64,000 nucleotides of DNA from Scandinavium manionii (GTDB lineage Bacteria; Pseudomonadota; Gammaproteobacteria; Enterobacterales; Enterobacteriaceae). Shown piece after piece: positions 17,780 through 26,017 of the stretch. Each line of letters starts with the position of its first letter. Positions within the stretch are counted from its first letter, which is position 1. Below the pieces are notes generated by a model. It was given only the letters and a program-made list of their open reading frames with translations, made no database searches and was not told the origin of the DNA. Position numbers and translations under genes: made by a program. The stretch covers positions 248,001 through 312,000 of the forward strand of contig NZ_JALIGC010000036.1 in NCBI RefSeq assembly GCF_024764775.1, read 5' to 3'.

Positions 17780-19153
17780 ATGTTTAGTGAAATAATGCGT
17801 TATATCCTCGACTTAGGCCCAACGGTGATGCTACCTCTGGTGATCATCGTTTTCTCTAAAGCACTGGGGATGAAGCTCGGCGACTGCTTTAAATCAGGGC
17901 TGCATATCGGCATTGGGTTTGTCGGTATTGGGTTGGTGATTGGTTTGATGTTGGATTCCATTGGACCTGCGGCAAAATCCATGGCGGAACAGTTCCAGAT
18001 AAACCTGCACGTAGTGGATATCGGCTGGCCGGGTTCATCTCCGATGACCTGGGCCTCGCAAATTGCGCTGGTTGCCATTCCGATTGCGATTGGCGTTAAC
18101 ATCGTCATGCTCGTCACCCGCATGACCCGCGTCGTCAACGTCGATATCTGGAATATCTGGCACATGACCTTTACCGGCGCGATGTTGCACCTGGCTACCG
18201 GTTCATACTGGATTGGTATTCTCGGGGTCGTCCTTCACGCCGCCTTTGTCTATAAACTGGGCGACTGGTTTGCGAAAGACACGCGCGACTTTTTCGAACT
18301 CGACGGCATCGCGATCCCACACGGGTCTTCTGCTTATCTCGGGCCAATCGCCGTACTGGTCGATACGATCATTGAGAAAATCCCCGGACTTAACCGCATC
18401 CACTTCAGCGCCGATGACGTTCAGAAACGTTTTGGCCCCTTCGGCGAACCCGTCACCGTCGGCTTTGTGATGGGCCTGGTAATCGGGCTGCTGGCGGGTT
18501 ATGACGCCAAAGCCGTCCTGCAACTGGCGGTGAAAACTGCAGCCGTCATGCTGCTGATGCCCCGAGTCATCAAACCGATTATGGATGGCTTAACGCCGAT
18601 AGCGAAGCATGCACGTAAACGTCTGCAGGCGAAATTTGGCGGTCAGGAATTCCTGATTGGTCTGGATCCTGCGCTGCTATTGGGGCACACCTCGGTGGTC
18701 TCTGCGAGCCTGATTTTCATTCCACTGACCATTCTGATTGCCGTTCTGGTTCCGGGTAATCAGGTCCTGCCGTTTGGCGACCTGGCAACTATCGGTTTCT
18801 TCGTGGCGATGGCGGTTGCGGTTCATCAGGGCAACCTGTTCCGCACGCTAATTTCAGGCGTCATCATTATGGGGATCACGCTGTGGATTGCCACACAAAC
18901 CATCGGCTTACATACCCAGCTAGCGCAAAATGCCGGAGCATTGAAAGCGGGAGGCATGGTGGCCTCAATGGACCAAGGCGGTTCGCCGATTACCTGGCTG
19001 CTTATTCAACTCTTCACCTGGCAGAACATCATCGGCTTCGTCATTATCGCCGTGGTTTACCTGACCGGCGTGCTGCTGACCTGGCGTCGGGCGCGTAACT
19101 ATATCGCCTCTGAAAAAGCTGCAGCCCTTCAACAGGCCGAAAACCTCTCTTAA
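17780..19153 (+). CDS. gatC: Galactitol PTS permease IIC
   Basis: This is the 457-residue inner-membrane channel of the galactitol PTS, importing galactitol as galactitol 1-phosphate with GatA and GatB. It is strongly hydrophobic throughout, with many predicted membrane helices and the family segment DIGWPGSSPMTWAS. Length is close to E. coli GatC (451). The frame is uninterrupted, and the gene lies immediately after gatB. Confidence 0.95.
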   Translation: MFSEIMRYILDLGPTVMLPLVIIVFSKALGMKLGDCFKSGLHIGIGFVGIGLVIGLMLDSIGPAAKSMAEQFQINLHVVDIGWPGSSPMTWASQIALVAIPIAIGVNIVMLVTRMTRVVNVDIWNIWHMTFTGAMLHLATGSYWIGILGVVLHAAFVYKLGDWFAKDTRDFFELDGIAIPHGSSAYLGPIAVLVDTIIEKIPGLNRIHFSADDVQKRFGPFGEPVTVGFVMGLVIGLLAGYDAKAVLQLAVKTAAVMLLMPRVIKPIMDGLTPIAKHARKRLQAKFGGQEFLIGLDPALLLGHTSVVSASLIFIPLTILIAVLVPGNQVLPFGDLATIGFFVAMAVAVHQGNLFRTLISGVIIMGITLWIATQTIGLHTQLAQNAGALKAGGMVASMDQGGSPITWLLIQLFTWQNIIGFVIIAVVYLTGVLLTWRRARNYIASEKAAALQQAENLS

Positions 19154-19199
19154 TACTTTGGGGGGGCCTGCGCTCCCCCGCATCTTTCTGGAGAATCGT

Positions 19200-20243
19200 A
19201 TGAAATCAGTGGTAGTCCACGCTGAGGGAAAAGTGCGCGTTGAAGAACGCCCTATTCCACAGTTAAAAACAAAGGATGACGTGCTGGTCAAAATCGTGAG
19301 TTCCGGGCTTTGCGGGTCAGATATTCCGCGTATTTTCGCCCAAGGCGCGCACTATTATCCGATAACGTTAGGACATGAATTTAGCGGTTATGTTGAATCT
19401 TACGGCTGTGAGGTGAGCGACCTGCTGCCCGGCGACGCCGTTGCCTGCGTGCCTCTCCTGCCGTGCTTTACGTGTCCGCAGTGCAAACACGGATTCTTCT
19501 CACTCTGCAAACAATATCAGTTTATCGGCTCACGCAGTGAAGGCGGAAACGCTGAATATGTGGTGGTTAAACGCGCGAACCTCTATCGTCTACCGTCGAC
19601 AATGCCCATTGAGGATGGCGCGTTCATCGAGCCTATCACCGTCGGCTTGCATGCCTTCAACCTGGCTCACGGCTGCGAGGGGAAAAACGTGGTCATCGTC
19701 GGGGCAGGAACCATTGGTTTGCTAGCGATGCAGTGTGCACGTGAATTGGGTGCGAAAAGTATTACCGCGGTGGATATCAACCCGGAAAAACTTGAATTAG
19801 CCAAAACCCTGGGCTCGACTCACGCATTGAACAGCCGTGAAATGAGTGCGGCTGATATTCAATCTGTGCTCGCAGAGCATCAATTTGATCAACTGATTCT
19901 CGAAACGGCAGGCACACCGCAGACCGTCTCATTGTCGATAGAAATTGCTGGGCCACGGGCCCAGGTTGCACTGGTTGGAACACTGCATAAAGATTTGATG
20001 CTGGCATCCACCGTCTTCGGACAGATTCTCCGGAAAGAACTCACTCTGCTCGGCAGTTGGATGAATTACTCTAGCCCGTGGCCGGGGACAGAATGGGAAA
20101 CAGCCACCAGGCTGTTGACAGAGAAACGCCTCCAGCTTGATCCGTTGATTGCTCATCGGGGCAATATGGAAAGTTACGCCAGCACGATTGAAGCGTTAAA
20201 CGGTACAGCGATGCAGGGAAAAATTTTGCTCAGCTTGCCTTAA
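19200..20243 (+). CDS. gatD: Galactitol-1-phosphate 5-dehydrogenase
   Basis: The zinc-dependent medium-chain dehydrogenase oxidises galactitol 1-phosphate to tagatose 6-phosphate with NAD. The ATG at 19200 gives 347 residues. The catalytic zinc site is set by GLCGSD and GHEF, the structural zinc by a cluster of four Cys near residues 89-103, and the NAD-binding Rossmann motif reads VGAGTIG near residue 168. A ribosome-binding site TGGAG precedes the start. It closes the gatYZABCD unit. A 6-phosphofructokinase is still needed to turn tagatose 6-phosphate into the bisphosphate. Confidence 0.95.
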   Translation: MKSVVVHAEGKVRVEERPIPQLKTKDDVLVKIVSSGLCGSDIPRIFAQGAHYYPITLGHEFSGYVESYGCEVSDLLPGDAVACVPLLPCFTCPQCKHGFFSLCKQYQFIGSRSEGGNAEYVVVKRANLYRLPSTMPIEDGAFIEPITVGLHAFNLAHGCEGKNVVIVGAGTIGLLAMQCARELGAKSITAVDINPEKLELAKTLGSTHALNSREMSAADIQSVLAEHQFDQLILETAGTPQTVSLSIEIAGPRAQVALVGTLHKDLMLASTVFGQILRKELTLLGSWMNYSSPWPGTEWETATRLLTEKRLQLDPLIAHRGNMESYASTIEALNGTAMQGKILLSLP

Positions 20244-20250
20244 AAACAGG

Positions 20251-20273
20251 AGCCAGCTCTCAAGGCTGGCTCA
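20251..20273 (+). terminator. Hairpin after gatD
   Basis: An 8-bp stem GAGCCAGC / GCTGGCTC closes a seven-base loop just after gatD. No T run follows, so it may be a weak terminator or a 3' end stabiliser before gatR. Confidence 0.5.
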
Positions 20274-20300
20274 CGTTCACTTTCGAAATTTATCGTTCAC

Positions 20301-20321
20301 CTTTCACAACCCTTCGATTAC
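20301..20321 (+). promoter_or_regulatory. Putative GatR operator upstream of gatR
   Basis: The core AACCCTTCGATTAC repeats the segment at 14685-14705 upstream of gatY (19 of 21 positions over the full stretch). This would fit autorepression by GatR. Confidence 0.45.
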
Positions 20322-20353
20322 ACTAGCCATAATTAATTGTCAGGCACATCAAG

Positions 20354-21127
20354 ATGAACTCATTTGAACGTAGGAACAAAATAGTCGAACTGGTTCACTC
20401 TCAGGGAAGCGTATTGGTTCTGGATCTTTCGAATGCCTTTGGAACCTCAGAGGTGACTATTCGTGCAGACCTGCGTTTGCTGGAAGATAAAGGGTTAGTC
20501 ACACGCTTCCATGGCGGAGCGGCGAAACCCGGAAGCAATTTAGCTGAAGCGGATACGCAGGAAGTCATGCTGGAAGATCGCTACAAGCTCGCCAGCGATC
20601 CCAAAAAGCGTATTGCGCAAGCCGCAGCAAAAATGATTACCGAAGGTATGACGGTCATTCTCGACAGTGGAAGTACAACCCTGCTGATTGCCGAAGAGCT
20701 AGTCAAGAAAACTAATATCACTGTGATCACCAACAGTCTGCCAGCCGCGTTTACCCTGGCGGAAAATAAAGACATCACACTGGTCGTGTGTGGCGGCACC
20801 GTCAGACACAAAACCCATTCGATGCACGGCACCGTTGCAGAACAGTCATTACTAGGCATTAGCGCCGATTTGATGTTTGTTGGCGCTGACGGCATTGATG
20901 CCACCAACGGCATCACGACCTTCAACGAAGGCTATTCCATCAGCAGCGTAATGGCCGCTGCCGCGCATCAGGTTATTGCCGTGCTGGATGCAACCAAATT
21001 CAACCGCCGTGGCTTCAACCAGGTGTTGCCGATGAACAAGATCAACTGTGTCATTACAGACGATAACATTAGCAAACAAGATAGAGCTGCACTGGAAAAG
21101 GCTGGTGTCGAATTAAGGACTGTTTGA
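20354..21127 (+). CDS. gatR: GatR, DeoR-family repressor of the gat operon
   Basis: The 257-residue DeoR-type regulator has an N-terminal helix-turn-helix (about residues 6-57, GTSEVTIRADLRLLE) and a C-terminal sugar-phosphate-sensing domain with LDSGSTT near 102 and GADGID near 177. It is expected to repress gatYZABCD until galactitol or a phosphorylated derivative is present. It directly follows gatD on the same strand. The frame is complete, unlike E. coli K-12, where gatR is broken by an insertion element, so regulated rather than constitutive expression is likely. Confidence 0.92.
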   Translation: MNSFERRNKIVELVHSQGSVLVLDLSNAFGTSEVTIRADLRLLEDKGLVTRFHGGAAKPGSNLAEADTQEVMLEDRYKLASDPKKRIAQAAAKMITEGMTVILDSGSTTLLIAEELVKKTNITVITNSLPAAFTLAENKDITLVVCGGTVRHKTHSMHGTVAEQSLLGISADLMFVGADGIDATNGITTFNEGYSISSVMAAAAHQVIAVLDATKFNRRGFNQVLPMNKINCVITDDNISKQDRAALEKAGVELRTV

Positions 21128-21158
21128 TTGACCGGGTGACAGGCTCGAGGAATAAGTT

Positions 21159-21192
21159 ATTAGCCCGGTGATGTGATGATTGCCGGGCTAAT
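21159..21192 (+). terminator. Hairpin after gatR
   Basis: Perfect 10-bp arms ATTAGCCCGG / CCGGGCTAAT enclose 14 bases just past gatR. No T run follows on the plus strand. Confidence 0.5.
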
Positions 21193-21339
21193 GGGATCTG
21201 ATGTTTCAAGAAAACTGAGTTGGATAATTTTTGTAAAAGATGGCCTGCTATGAGCGAACAACAGAATTTCTTAATCGAGTCGCCATGGGTATTAATAGCA
21301 CTGCCGTGTATTAATCAGCGGGGAGCAGATCACAGTGGC

Positions 21340-22227
21340 TCAAAGAATATAAGCCAAGGGACCATTTTTGCTAACTACACCCCTTATGTCGTCAAGCTTA
21401 ATTGGGACGTTAACAATGCCCTCTGAGCCGGGGGCAACCTCGTATTCTGAAAAGCAAAGATACATATAGTTTCCGCTGACATAGAAACACTGGTCATCGC
21501 TGACGCTTTCAAAATCGCTGGTGTAGTCCTGTATTGAGAACCAGGATTTTGCCAGCGAATTTATTGTGTTGGTGTATCCAGCCCGGAATAGATCTTTGAA
21601 CTGAATGACCTCACCATTTTTTACGTTAATGTTTATGCTAGCGATGATGTTTGTGGCGCCAGCGGCACCATGTACAAACAATGATCCTTCAGCAAGAGCA
21701 CTAAGCAAATTATCATCTATGGAAGATTTTACTATCTCCATGTAATAATCCTCAGTGCCATCGTACATGGTATCAACGCCAATAACTCCTTTGATGCGTT
21801 CATTGATTTTCTTTTCAATGAGGGGATCTTTTAATCCTGTAACTTCTACGTAAGTTAAATGAATATCTGCTGTTTCAAAATCCGATCCAGGGGTGTAATC
21901 AGGAATGGTTTTGTTCACTGATTTTTCAATCAGTAAAGGACGTTCGAGTTTTGCCTGTGTTTGAGTGTTGCTGCCTGCCTGGACTTTTTGTTTTCCAGAT
22001 TCATGTATTTCATAAATGCTGATCCCCCCCCAAAATAAAGCCCCGATCATGGCTATAACCCCTACAAAGGTTATTATCCTGTCAAGGACTTTGTAGCTGT
22101 GTTCTTGGGTTAATTTTGACAGAATCTTTGCTTTTATTATGTTCCTGAAAATGAGCATCAATACACCAAGACTTGCGATACCGAATTCAGGAGTTGAAAG
22201 AACGGCTTTCAGCAGAGATAAAACCAT
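21340..22227 (-). CDS. Membrane-anchored DUF3298 (RsiV-like) protein
   Basis: The 295-residue protein begins with two hydrophobic segments (about residues 10-28 and 48-70). A linker rich in Gln and Thr follows, then a soluble region of about 200 residues. The C-terminus carries a DUF3298-like pattern: a DLF segment, a Phe-Tyr strand, and YEVAPGSEGIVNVPIKL. That fold is shared by RsiV-type lysozyme-binding proteins and related envelope proteins. The topology suggests the domain faces the periplasm. No sigma factor or partner gene is adjacent, so the function is unknown. Base composition is lower in G+C than the flanking core genes, consistent with later acquisition. Confidence 0.6.
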   Translation of the reverse strand: MVLSLLKAVLSTPEFGIASLGVLMLIFRNIIKAKILSKLTQEHSYKVLDRIITFVGVIAMIGALFWGGISIYEIHESGKQKVQAGSNTQTQAKLERPLLIEKSVNKTIPDYTPGSDFETADIHLTYVEVTGLKDPLIEKKINERIKGVIGVDTMYDGTEDYYMEIVKSSIDDNLLSALAEGSLFVHGAAGATNIIASININVKNGEVIQFKDLFRAGYTNTINSLAKSWFSIQDYTSDFESVSDDQCFYVSGNYMYLCFSEYEVAPGSEGIVNVPIKLDDIRGVVSKNGPLAYIL

Positions 22228-22374
22228 ACAATTCCATTTAAAATGTGATAAGAGGCACCATGAAGTTTGGCGTTATGGTTGCTCTTGGAAGGCTCTGAAG
22301 TTAAAAAAGGATTACAATATTATATTATTTAGAATTTTAATCGATAGTTTAAATTTCTTTACTTTTGCATGTTT

Positions 22375-22569
22375 TTATTTGATGGAATTCTGTTTCTGAA
22401 TGGAACAGGATTTTGGGTCAGGGTCAACCTCACCGCGCATATGAGCAAATACGCGATTACCTTTTCCCTTACCCACGTAGAAGGTACTTCCATCTCTGGG
22501 ATCGATCAGCCTGTATACATACCAGCCAAGATGTTCGATTACTCCCGGTGGAAACTCATTAATGTCCAT
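22375..22569 (-). pseudogene. Truncated GIY-YIG nuclease gene (LEM-3-like N-terminus)
   Basis: The 64-residue frame starts with a recognisable GIY-YIG module: GWYVYRLIDPRDGSTFYVGKG followed by GNRVFAHMRGE, as in the LEM-3/UvrC-type nuclease family. The catalytic Tyr pair and the Arg of the next helix are present. The similarity then stops and the frame ends in an unrelated tail with a stop, whereas full-length members are several times longer. The region after it is very AT-rich. I take it as the 5' remnant of a deleted gene; a genuine mini-protein is less likely. Confidence 0.5.
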
Positions 22570-22832
22570 ATCGTGACTCCTATCACTAAATCATGAAGTA
22601 TAAGTTATTCACAGTGCTGTCGATAAATACCCCCTACAGGCTGTAAAAAGAGGCTAACTGAAGGGTGTACTGCAATGCTACAGGGACGGTATTAACCGAA
22701 AGCATTACCCGATCTCTTCCGACATTTCTTCCGACATTTCTTCCGACATTTCTTCCGACATTTCTTCCGACATTTCTTCCGACATAGTTGTCGGAAGAAA
22801 TGCTTCGGCTGGCAATACATTATTGTTTTAAT
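22570..22832. other. Accessory intergenic region up to the rsmI terminator
   Basis: No gene is supported here. The region contains the 12-bp tandem array described separately and otherwise ordinary sequence. Confidence 0.5.
22717..22802. repeat. Six-copy 12-bp tandem repeat ending in a perfect hairpin
   Basis: The unit TTCCGACATTTC repeats with an exact 12-base period from 22717, six copies in all, the last cut to TTCCGACA. The inverted copy TGTCGGAAGAAATG then follows (22789-22802), pairing perfectly over 14 bases with 22771-22784 across a TAGT loop. Because the unit length is a multiple of three, the minus strand reads as repeated Ser-Glu-Glu-Met. There are no spacers, so this is not a CRISPR array. 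Confidence 0.9.
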
Positions 22833-22856
22833 CGCTACCCAGGCAAGGGTAGCGGC
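22833..22856 (-). terminator. Terminator after rsmI
   Basis: The minus-strand stem CGCTACCC / GGGTAGCG with a six-base loop is followed by ATTAAAAC, a few bases after the rsmI stop codon. Confidence 0.55.
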
Positions 22857-22864
22857 TCAAAACA

Positions 22865-23731
22865 TCACTCCCCCTGCTGCTCCAGCGCGTATTTATACAA
22901 CGCGTTTTTCTTCACGCCGTGGATTTCAGCGGCGATGGCAGCGGCTTTCTTCAGCGGCAGTTCGGCTTGCAGCAGCGCCAGGGTGCGAAGTGCTTCAGCG
23001 GGCAACGCGTCGTCGCTCTGCACTTTGAAACCTTCAATGATCAGCACCATTTCGCCTTTGCGGCGGTTTTCGTCTTCTTTCACCCACGCCAGCAGCTCGC
23101 CAATCGGCGCGCCGGTGATGGTTTCCCAGGTCTTTGTCAGCTCTCGGGCCAGCACCACGTAGCGGCTTTCACCCAGCACCGTGCAGATATCTTCCAGGCT
23201 TTCCAGCAGTCGATGGGTAGATTCGTAGAAAATCAGCGTGCGGGGTTCGTTTTCCAATGCACGCAGTGCATCGCGACGGCCTTTTGATTTGGCTGGCAGG
23301 AAGCCTTCGTAGCAGAATTTATCGGATGGCAGGCCCGCCGCACTCAGCGCCGCGATAGCCGCACATGGGCCTGGCAGCGGCACCACACGAATGCCCGCTT
23401 CACGACAGGTACGCACCAGGTGATAACCCGGATCGTTAATCAGCGGCGTTCCGGCATCGGAAACCAACGCGATGTTCTGCCCTTCTTTCAGCTTCGCCAG
23501 AAGTGTTTCAGCCTTTTGCTGTTCATTGTGGTCATGAAGGGCAAATAAACGGGCATTAATGGCAAAATGTTGCAGCAGTAAACCGGTATGACGAGTATCT
23601 TCCGCAGCAATGAGATCAACAGCTTGCAGTATTTCCAGCGCACGTTGGGTGATGTCGCCAAGGTTACCGATTGGCGTGGGTACAATATAGAGCTGACCCT
23701 GAGAATTGTCCGCTGATTCGCGTTGTTTCAT
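22865..23731 (-). CDS. rsmI: 16S rRNA 2'-O-ribose C1402 methyltransferase
   Basis: RsmI methylates the 2'-OH of C1402 in the decoding centre of 16S rRNA, using SAM. The 288-residue protein has the tetrapyrrole-methylase fold with YIVPTPIGNLGD at the N-terminus, AEDTRHTG near 41 and SDAGTP near 91. Its C-terminus, HGVKKNALYKYALEQQGE, matches E. coli. It is divergent from lpoA, with 63 bases between the starts. Confidence 0.97.
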   Translation of the reverse strand: MKQRESADNSQGQLYIVPTPIGNLGDITQRALEILQAVDLIAAEDTRHTGLLLQHFAINARLFALHDHNEQQKAETLLAKLKEGQNIALVSDAGTPLINDPGYHLVRTCREAGIRVVPLPGPCAAIAALSAAGLPSDKFCYEGFLPAKSKGRRDALRALENEPRTLIFYESTHRLLESLEDICTVLGESRYVVLARELTKTWETITGAPIGELLAWVKEDENRRKGEMVLIIEGFKVQSDDALPAEALRTLALLQAELPLKKAAAIAAEIHGVKKNALYKYALEQQGE

Positions 23732-23794
23732 TGTTTAGTCCGTATTGCCGATTTAATATTGAGCATTGAGCTAAAAAAATATCACTGGATACGT

Positions 23795-26017
23795 ATGGTA
23801 CCGTCAACATTTCTTCGTTCTAAAGCCGCGCGCTGTCTGCCTGTTGTGCTGGCCACGTTACTTTTCGCTGGCTGTGGCACCCAGCATAGCGCCGATCAGA
23901 GCACCGCTCACCTCGAAGGGAGCGCGCAGGCCGATTCCGGTTACTACCTGCAGCAGATGCAGCAAAGTTCAGATGATAGCAAGACCACCTGGCAATTACT
24001 CGCCATTCGTGCACTGCTGAAAGAAGGCAAGAGCCAACAGGCGCTGGAGCTGTATGGTCAGCTGCCGCAGGACCTGAACGCCTCTCAGCGTCAGGAACAG
24101 TCGCTGTTGGCACCTGAAATCAAGCTCTCGCAGAAAGACTTTGCCGGTGCGCAAGCGCTGCTCGCTAAGATTGAAGTGGCAAACCTTGATAGCAACCAGC
24201 GGGCCCGTTACTGGCAGGATGTGATTGTCGCCCAGCAAGGCCAACCATCGCTGACGCTGCTGCGTGCCCTGATTGCTCAGGAGCCACTGCTGGCTTCCGC
24301 GCAGGATAAGCAAAAAAATATTGATGCCACCTGGCAGGCGCTCTCATCCATGACCAAAGAGCAGGCCGCGACGCTGGTGATTAACGCCGACGAAAACGTG
24401 TTGCAGGGTTGGCTGGATCTCCAGCGCGTGTGGTTTGATAACCGTAACGATCCGGACATGATGAAAGCCGGGATCCAGGACTGGAAAACCCGTTACCCGC
24501 AGAACCCTGGCGCGAAAATGCTGCCAACTCAGCTGGTCAACGTGCAGAACTTTAAACCCGCTTCTACCGCGAAAATCGCCCTGTTCTTACCGTTAAACGG
24601 TCAGGCGGCAGTGTATGGTCGGACTATTCAGCAGGGCTTTGAAGCCGCTAAGAATGGCAGCGCTGGCGCAGTCAGCGGCAGTGCGGTGCCGGAACAAACG
24701 GCGCAGGCGGCATCCGTTCAGGACAGTAACGCCGTAGTGAGCCCTTCCCAGGCAGAAGTGAGCGATTTAACCGCCAGCCAACCGGCGGCGGACGCGCAGG
24801 CTCAGCCAGCCATCGGTTCGCAGGCAAGACCGGTACAGGCGCCGGGCACCGGACAGGACGCAGCACCTGCTGCGACTCCGGCCCAACCTGACGTCCAGGC
24901 TCCAGTCACTCAGCAGCCTGTCAGCACGCCAGCGGCAACAACGCCAGCAGAAACTGCACCTGTCAGCACAGATGCAGCCGCTGCGCCTCAATCCGTAGCG
25001 CAGCCAACGGCACAACCCGCAGTAGCCGCTGTTCCGGCGAATCCGTCAGCGAACATTAAGGTTTACGACACCACTACCGCCCCGCTGGATCAGCTGCTTA
25101 ATCAGGCTCAGCAGGATGGCGCAACGCTGGTTGTCGGCCCGCTGCTGAAAAATGAAGTGGAGTCGCTGACCAAGAGCAACACAAGCCTGAACGTGCTGGC
25201 GCTCAATGAGCCTGAAAGCGTGCAGAATCGCGCGAACATTTGCTACTTCGCCCTCTCCCCGGAAGATGAAGCGCGCGATGCGGCGCATCATATTCACGAT
25301 CAGGGCAAACAGGCGCCGCTGGTATTGATTCCACGCAGCGCCTTTGGCGATCGCGTGGCAAACGCCTTTGCGCAGGAATGGCAAAAAATCGGCGGCGGCG
25401 TGGTGCTGGAGCAGAAATTTGGTTCGGTGAATGAACTGCGCGGCAACGTGAACGGCGGCGGCGGTATTGCCCTGACCGGCAGCCCAATCAGTGCCAGCCT
25501 GCCGCAGCAGCAAGCGGTGACTATCGGCGGCCTGACGATCCCGGCGCCACCGAGCGATGCGCAGATCTCCAGCGGCGGTAAAGTGGATGCGGCGTATATT
25601 GTCGCCACGCCGGACGAAATCGCCTACATCAAACCGATGATCGCCATGCGTAACGGCAGCCAGAGCGGCGCAACGTTATATGCCAGCTCGCGCAGCGCGC
25701 AGGGTACCGCAGGCCCGGATTTCCGTCTGGAAATGGACGGCTTACAGTTCAGCGAAATCCCAATGCTGGCAGGCAGCAACCCGGCATTGATGCAGCAGGC
25801 GCTTGGCGCGGTACGTAACGATTACTCACTGGCTCGTCTGTACGCAATGGGCGCTGATGCCTGGGCGCTGGCGAATCACTTCTCACAGATGCGTCAGGTG
25901 CCAGGCTTCGAGCTGAACGGTAACACGGGCGATCTGACCGCCACTCAGGATTGTGTGATCAACAGGAAGTTGTCATGGCTCAAATACCAGCAGGGACAGA
26001 TGGTGCCGGCAAACTAA
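23795..26017 (+). CDS. lpoA: LpoA, outer-membrane activator of PBP1a
   Basis: LpoA is an outer-membrane lipoprotein that reaches through the periplasm and stimulates the peptidoglycan synthase PBP1a. The ATG at 23795 gives the E. coli-like N-terminus MVPSTF and a lipobox LFAGC with Cys27. The N-terminal part is TPR-like. A low-complexity linker rich in Ala, Pro, Gln and Thr runs from about 288 to 418, and the C-terminal domain resembles periplasmic binding proteins. At 740 residues it exceeds E. coli LpoA (678), the difference lying in the linker. Its 3' end overlaps yraN by 43 bases. Confidence 0.95.
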   Translation: MVPSTFLRSKAARCLPVVLATLLFAGCGTQHSADQSTAHLEGSAQADSGYYLQQMQQSSDDSKTTWQLLAIRALLKEGKSQQALELYGQLPQDLNASQRQEQSLLAPEIKLSQKDFAGAQALLAKIEVANLDSNQRARYWQDVIVAQQGQPSLTLLRALIAQEPLLASAQDKQKNIDATWQALSSMTKEQAATLVINADENVLQGWLDLQRVWFDNRNDPDMMKAGIQDWKTRYPQNPGAKMLPTQLVNVQNFKPASTAKIALFLPLNGQAAVYGRTIQQGFEAAKNGSAGAVSGSAVPEQTAQAASVQDSNAVVSPSQAEVSDLTASQPAADAQAQPAIGSQARPVQAPGTGQDAAPAATPAQPDVQAPVTQQPVSTPAATTPAETAPVSTDAAAAPQSVAQPTAQPAVAAVPANPSANIKVYDTTTAPLDQLLNQAQQDGATLVVGPLLKNEVESLTKSNTSLNVLALNEPESVQNRANICYFALSPEDEARDAAHHIHDQGKQAPLVLIPRSAFGDRVANAFAQEWQKIGGGVVLEQKFGSVNELRGNVNGGGGIALTGSPISASLPQQQAVTIGGLTIPAPPSDAQISSGGKVDAAYIVATPDEIAYIKPMIAMRNGSQSGATLYASSRSAQGTAGPDFRLEMDGLQFSEIPMLAGSNPALMQQALGAVRNDYSLARLYAMGADAWALANHFSQMRQVPGFELNGNTGDLTATQDCVINRKLSWLKYQQGQMVPAN

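Noticed and set aside
21220..21426. Small plus-strand frame after gatR
   Set aside because: It overlaps the end of the DUF3298 gene on the other strand, has no clear ribosome-binding site, and resembles no protein I know.
22717..22802. Possible CRISPR array
   Set aside because: The repeats are 12 bases and contiguous, with no spacers and no cas genes nearby.
23723..23794. Upstream extension of lpoA overlapping the rsmI start
   Set aside because: The extension precedes the lipoprotein signal and is absent from E. coli LpoA; the start at 23795 gives a proper lipobox position.
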